Of a stretch of DNA of 64,000 nt, positions 60,373 to 64,000 are shown piece by piece. The notes below the pieces were generated by a model that searched no databases, was not told where the DNA came from, and worked only from the letters and a program-made list of their open reading frames with translations. Position 1 is the stretch's first letter; each line of letters opens with the position of its first letter. The DNA comes from Paraburkholderia podalyriae (GTDB taxonomy: Bacteria > Pseudomonadota > Gammaproteobacteria > Burkholderiales > Burkholderiaceae): NCBI RefSeq assembly GCF_014397785.1, contig NZ_VZQQ01000034.1:1-64000 (forward strand). Direction: 5' to 3'. The translations under genes were made by a program, and so were the position numbers.

Positions 60373-61401
60373 TCACGCCGCCGGACGCGTCACGCCGCCA
60401 CTCGCCGGCGGCGTGGCCGAGCGGGCTTTGCGGATCGAGCGGCGCAGCGCGCCGCCACCCGCCAGCGCGAGCACGGTAATGATCACGACGCCCTGCACCA
60501 CATCCTGGATGCCAGGCGGCAGACCCGCGATCTGCATCGTCGTGACGACCAGCACCAGCAGCATGCTGCCGATCAGCGTGCCGAGCGGCGTCGCCGAGCC
60601 GCCGAAGATCAGCGTGCCGCCGAGCACCACCGCGCCGAGCGATTGCAACAGATAAGGCTGGCCCATTTCGAGGAACGCGCCGCCCACATAGCCGCCCAGC
60701 AGCAGACCCGCCACCGCGGCCAGCACCGAACTGGTCAAGAACGCGCTCGCGGTCACCCGCGCCGTGCGTACGCCGGCGAGCCGCGCGGCGCGCACGTTCT
60801 GTCCGACCGCGGACAACGTGCGGCCGTACGCGGTGTATCTGAGGGTCACGCAAAACAGCGCGGTCACGCCGATCGCGACCAGCACGATCACCGGCATCGC
60901 GCCGATCCGGCCTGTCGCGATGAAGTGAATCGCGGGCGCGACCTTGAAGCCGGGGATCGCGCGATTGGCGAGCAGCGTCGCGGTCGCGAGGATATAGCCG
61001 GTGGCCAGCGTCGCGATGATCGCGGGAATCCGGCATAGCACGACCAGCGCCGCGTTCACGGCGCCCACCGCGAGACCGAGTCCGAGCGTCGCCGCGACGC
61101 CGACCGGCAGCTGCGCGTCGCTGCCGCCCATCACGATCAGCGCGAGATAGGCGGACAGCGTCATCACGCTCGCAATCGACAGATCGATGTTGCCGCGCCC
61201 AGTGGTCACCACCGCCATCTGGCCGAGCGCGCACAGCGCGAGAAAGGAACTCGACACCGCGACGCCCGACAGCGAGCTGACGCTGAAATTTCTGGTCACG
61301 ACCGACAGCGTCAGCCACAGCAGCACGACGGCAAGCGCGGCCCATGCCCAGCGGTTGCGCGCGGTCCACTCCGCCAGTTGTGTCGAAGTCGAGCGCTTCA
61401 T
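60373..61401 (-). CDS. ABC sugar permease, RbsC-type (second importer)
   Basis: A 342-aa inner-membrane permease. SFLALCALGQMAVVTTGRGNIDLSIAS near residue 52 and LQSLGAVVLGGTLIFGGSATPLGT near 258 are the family motifs. The start overlaps the stop of the ATPase-permease fusion gene. It would pair with the permease half of that fusion to give a heterodimeric channel. Confidence 0.88.
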   Translation of the reverse strand: MKRSTSTQLAEWTARNRWAWAALAVVLLWLTLSVVTRNFSVSSLSGVAVSSSFLALCALGQMAVVTTGRGNIDLSIASVMTLSAYLALIVMGGSDAQLPVGVAATLGLGLAVGAVNAALVVLCRIPAIIATLATGYILATATLLANRAIPGFKVAPAIHFIATGRIGAMPVIVLVAIGVTALFCVTLRYTAYGRTLSAVGQNVRAARLAGVRTARVTASAFLTSSVLAAVAGLLLGGYVGGAFLEMGQPYLLQSLGAVVLGGTLIFGGSATPLGTLIGSMLLVLVVTTMQIAGLPPGIQDVVQGVVIITVLALAGGGALRRSIRKARSATPPASGGVTRPAA

Positions 61402-63869
61402 TCTTCACTCCCGTTCCGGCTGACCAGCGCACGCAGCGCGAGAATCACGACCAGCAGCGCACCCTGCACCGCCGCGTTGAAATCGGAGCTGACGTTCAGC
61501 GTGCCGAGCAGCGCGCCGATCAGTGCGAGCGCGACCGAGCCGGCCACCACGCCGGCTGGCGAAATGCGTCCGCCCACCAGGCTGCAGCCGCCGATCACGA
61601 CACCCGCGACGCCGAGCAGCGTATAGCTCGACCCGGCATTGACGTCGCTCGCGGTGTTGATCGCGGTGAGCGCGAGGCCCGCGGTGACGATGAAGGCGGC
61701 GGCGAGCACGTAACGCACCGCCGCATAGCGCGGCGCGGACCAGCCGGCACGCGCCATCGCGACCGGGTTGTTGCCGAACGCCCGCAGCGTGACGCCCAGC
61801 GGCGAGCGATCGAGCATCCAGGCGGCGAGACCGGCGACGACGATCAGCACCAGCGAAGTCGGCACGCCCGGCACCTGCCACGTGAACAGCGCCGACAGCC
61901 ACTCAGGGCTCGCACCGCCCGGCGTCGGTTGCAGCGTGTGGCCGATACCCATCCAGATGAACGACGCACCGAGCGTGATCACGATGGCCGGAATCCGCCG
62001 CGCCTGAATCAGCCAGCCGAGCGCGCTGTAGGTCGCCATCGCGGCGACGAGGCTGACCACGCCGAGCGCCGGCTGGTCGAACAGCAGCGTCGCGCTCAAT
62101 ACATTCACGAGCCCCGCGAACGCGCCCGCGCCGAGGTCGATCTCGCTGCCGCCGACCACGAACATCTGCCCGAGCGCGACCAGCACCAGCGGCAACGCCG
62201 GGCCGAGCAGCAGATCGAGGCCGAACACACCGGCGGTGGCCGGGTTCGCGAGCATCATCGCGGCGAATACGATCGCGAGACTGATGAACGGCGCCATCTG
62301 CACGACGCGGCGAGCGAGCGCGCCAGTCCCCACGCGCGAGGTGGCGGACGCGGCGGCCGTGCCGGACGGCTGCACGAACGATGCATCGACGATCGCCTGT
62401 TCGCTGATGGCCGTGCCGTCCAGCTCGCGCACCACGCGGCCGCCGGCGAACACCAGCACCCGGTCGCATTCGAGAAACTCGAGGTCTTCGGTCGAGTGCC
62501 ACAGCACCAGCCGGCCAGAGCGCGCGACCTCGGCGACGAGCCGGTAGAAGTCGCGCTTGGCCGCGACGTCGACACCGCGTGTCGGATCGTCGAGCAGCAC
62601 GATCGGTGCGTCGGACACCAGCGCGCGGGCCATCAGCGCCTTTTGCTGATTGCCGCCGCTCAGATCGAGGATGCCCGACGCGAGACGGCTCGCGTCCAGC
62701 CGCAACTGCGCCGCGGCGTTAGCTGCGATGTCGCGCTCGCCCGCCGGCGTGACGAGGCGAAACGGCGAGCCCGCCGCAAGACTGCCGATCGAAATGTTGG
62801 AGAGCACCGTCCATAGCGGAAACACGCCCTCGCGCTGGCGGTCGCCCGACACGAAGCTGACCGCGCCGATGCGCTCGACCTTCAGCGCATCGCGTCGCGC
62901 GGCCGCGAAAATCTGGTGCAACACCTCTTTCTGGCCGCTGCCTTCGAGACCCGCGAGCCCGACGATCTGGCCGCGACGCAGCGCGATCGTGTTGCTGCCG
63001 GCCGCGCCGCCGGCGAGGCGCAGGCAGACATCGCCGGTCGTACCCGTGGTGCCCTCAGCGGCCTGCGCGTCGCTCGCCTCGCGCAGCGCGGCGGCGGCTT
63101 CGCCGCCCATCAAGCGCATCAGCACCGGCACCGATGCATCGGCGACAGGGCCTTGCCATTCGAGCCGGCCATTGCGCAACAGCACCACGCGCGTCGCGAC
63201 GTCGACGATTTCGTGCAGCTTGTGGCTGATAAAAATAAACGCGAGCCCTTCGACCGCCTTCGCATGTACGAATGCCCGCAGTTGCCGGCTGCGCTCCAGT
63301 CCGAGCGAAGAGGTCGGCTCGTCGAGGATCACGAGCTTCACGTGAGGCGCGGCGACCGTGCGGGCGATCTCGACCATCTGCCGCTCGCCGATCGGCAGTT
63401 GCCCCGCTTCGGCGTCCACGTCGATGCCGTGGCCGGGGAACACCGCGTCGAGCGCGGCGCGCGCCCGCTCACGATAGACGCGGCGCCAGCCGGGCCGCGG
63501 CTTCGCCGCTTCGGGCGCTTCCAGATAGAAGTTCTCCGCCACCGTCAGGTTCGAGCACAGCGACAGCTCCTGATGCACGATGCGAATCCCGCGCTGCTGC
63601 GCGATTCCCGCATCGTAGGCGCCGCCCGCCGACGCTTCGTCGCCGAAGTCGATCGTGCCCGAGTCGGGCGGCGTGGTGCCGCACAGCATGCGCATCAGCG
63701 TGCTCTTGCCGGCGCCGTTGCCGCCGACCAGGCCGATCACGTCACCGCAGCTCACCGCGAGCGAAATGTCGTCGTTGGCGCGCGTCGGCCCATAAACCTT
63801 GGTCAGATTGCTGGCGCGGACGATGAGCCGCGCGCGGTTCTGCAACTGCACCGTGTCTTCGCGGTTCAT
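61398..63869 (-). CDS. ABC transporter fusion: RbsA-type double ATPase plus RbsC-type permease
   Basis: An 823-aa chain. The N-terminal 500 residues are a tandem ATPase: Walker A GGNGAGKST near 50, LPIGERQMVEIA, VILDEPTSSL, then the second signature LSGGNQQKALMARAL and LLDDPTRGVD. From about residue 525 a complete permease follows: PLVLVALGQMFVVGGSEIDLGAGA and LLGVAGVVIGGCSLVGGRISPAG. In most sugar importers these are separate proteins. The ATG at 63869 is preferred (GGAG 8 nt upstream); a GTG 3 nt earlier is possible. The neighbouring permease and binding protein complete the second importer. Confidence 0.87.
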   Translation of the reverse strand: MNREDTVQLQNRARLIVRASNLTKVYGPTRANDDISLAVSCGDVIGLVGGNGAGKSTLMRMLCGTTPPDSGTIDFGDEASAGGAYDAGIAQQRGIRIVHQELSLCSNLTVAENFYLEAPEAAKPRPGWRRVYRERARAALDAVFPGHGIDVDAEAGQLPIGERQMVEIARTVAAPHVKLVILDEPTSSLGLERSRQLRAFVHAKAVEGLAFIFISHKLHEIVDVATRVVLLRNGRLEWQGPVADASVPVLMRLMGGEAAAALREASDAQAAEGTTGTTGDVCLRLAGGAAGSNTIALRRGQIVGLAGLEGSGQKEVLHQIFAAARRDALKVERIGAVSFVSGDRQREGVFPLWTVLSNISIGSLAAGSPFRLVTPAGERDIAANAAAQLRLDASRLASGILDLSGGNQQKALMARALVSDAPIVLLDDPTRGVDVAAKRDFYRLVAEVARSGRLVLWHSTEDLEFLECDRVLVFAGGRVVRELDGTAISEQAIVDASFVQPSGTAAASATSRVGTGALARRVVQMAPFISLAIVFAAMMLANPATAGVFGLDLLLGPALPLVLVALGQMFVVGGSEIDLGAGAFAGLVNVLSATLLFDQPALGVVSLVAAMATYSALGWLIQARRIPAIVITLGASFIWMGIGHTLQPTPGGASPEWLSALFTWQVPGVPTSLVLIVVAGLAAWMLDRSPLGVTLRAFGNNPVAMARAGWSAPRYAAVRYVLAAAFIVTAGLALTAINTASDVNAGSSYTLLGVAGVVIGGCSLVGGRISPAGVVAGSVALALIGALLGTLNVSSDFNAAVQGALLVVILALRALVSRNGSEE

Positions 63870-63884
63870 CACGCTTGCTCCGCG

Positions 63885-64000
63885 TTACTTGCTGGCCAGC
63901 AGATTCTTGTCGACCCAGATCTGGGTGTAAGTGGGGCTGATGATCATCCCCGACGGGCTGTTCACGAAGTCCTTCAGGTTGTCCTGGGTGACGGTGGCCA
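63885..64000 (-). CDS. Sugar ABC binding protein, C-terminus only (runs off the window)
   Basis: The last 38 codons are inside the window and read ATVTQDNLKDFV, then PTYTQIWVDKNLLASK before the stop. This resembles the C-terminal end of periplasmic sugar-binding proteins. It lies 15 nt upstream of the ATPase-permease fusion gene, so it should be the binding protein of the second importer. Confidence 0.6.
   Translation of the reverse strand, partial: ATVTQDNLKDFVNSPSGMIISPTYTQIWVDKNLLASK

Noticed and set aside
61344..62816. 490-codon open frame opposite the ATPase-permease fusion
   Set aside because: Antisense shadow with the same biased composition and no initiation signal.
1..64000. CRISPR arrays, tRNA or rRNA genes, phage modules
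   Set aside because: No regularly spaced repeats, no recognisable tRNA or rRNA sequence and no phage structural proteins were seen by reading; a dedicated search was not possible.

Overview
The window is GC-rich (AT-richer only around 36.2-40.0 kb), tightly packed with catabolic and transport operons, and contains no rRNA, tRNA, CRISPR array or phage structural genes. Gene content points to a Burkholderiaceae genome, most likely Paraburkholderia or a close relative, and probably a secondary replicon: DUF4148 secreted protein, Burkholderia-type rhl cluster with EmrAB/NodT exporter, reductive pyrimidine pathway, D-apiose genes, and many orphan regulators. The taxonomic statement is inference from gene content, not from a marker gene.

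Layout. 1-3.9 kb: start of an IclR regulator, divergent MHS-type transporter, an SDR and a Gfo/Idh oxidoreductase, then the C-terminal remnant of a type II 3-dehydroquinase (aroQ), which suggests a hydroaromatic (quinate/shikimate-like) catabolic locus. 4.3-11.3 kb: an oxidative catabolic island with NIPSNAP protein, KstD-like flavoprotein, SDR, AraC regulator and a 929-aa fusion of BenC-type reductase, FCD domain and cytochrome P450. Two copies of a 40-bp operator-like element lie in front of the two leftward units. 11.5-18 kb: UspA, small disordered protein, PilJ/MCP-like soluble protein, structured-RNA candidate, orphan BMP binding protein, transposase remnant, Do-family protease. 18.5-25.8 kb: sigma54 activator, a decayed pqq cluster (pqqA and pqqD intact, pqqB lost, pqqC and pqqE broken), and a PQQ alcohol dehydrogenase with lanthanide-type active site plus a binding-protein/cytochrome c fusion. 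26.2-34.4 kb: reductive pyrimidine catabolism (PreT, PreA, dihydropyrimidinase, N-carbamoyl-beta-alanine hydrolase, NCS1 permease) with divergent TetR. 34.4-39.8 kb: debris zone (LacI fragment, DUF4148 protein, frameshifted HexR-like gene, lipoprotein, glycoside hydrolase, broken IS5-type transposase). 40.0-48.2 kb: rhamnolipid operon rhlA-[ICMT-like methyltransferase]-rhlB-MFS-rhlC-NodT-HlyD. 48.5-50.3 kb: two lipoproteins. 50.7-64 kb: leftward D-apiose/D-apionate operon (ApnL, ApsD, RbsABC-type importer with DUF2291, RuBisCO-like protein, SMP-30 lactonase, second importer with an ATPase-permease fusion).

How genes work together. The sigma54 activator probably drives pqqA and the alcohol dehydrogenase: both have good -24/-12 promoters and share a 16-bp upstream motif. 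The AraC protein probably controls both leftward units of the P450 island. The TetR gene and pyrimidine operon are divergent around a perfect palindrome. In the apiose operon ApsD and ApnL would make D-apionate, and the RuBisCO-like protein would act later; the oxidoisomerase and kinase expected between them are not in this window.

Most noteworthy: the reductase-FCD-P450 fusion with its shared operator, the methyltransferase inserted in the rhamnolipid operon, and the decayed pqq genes beside an apparently intact Ln-type alcohol dehydrogenase.
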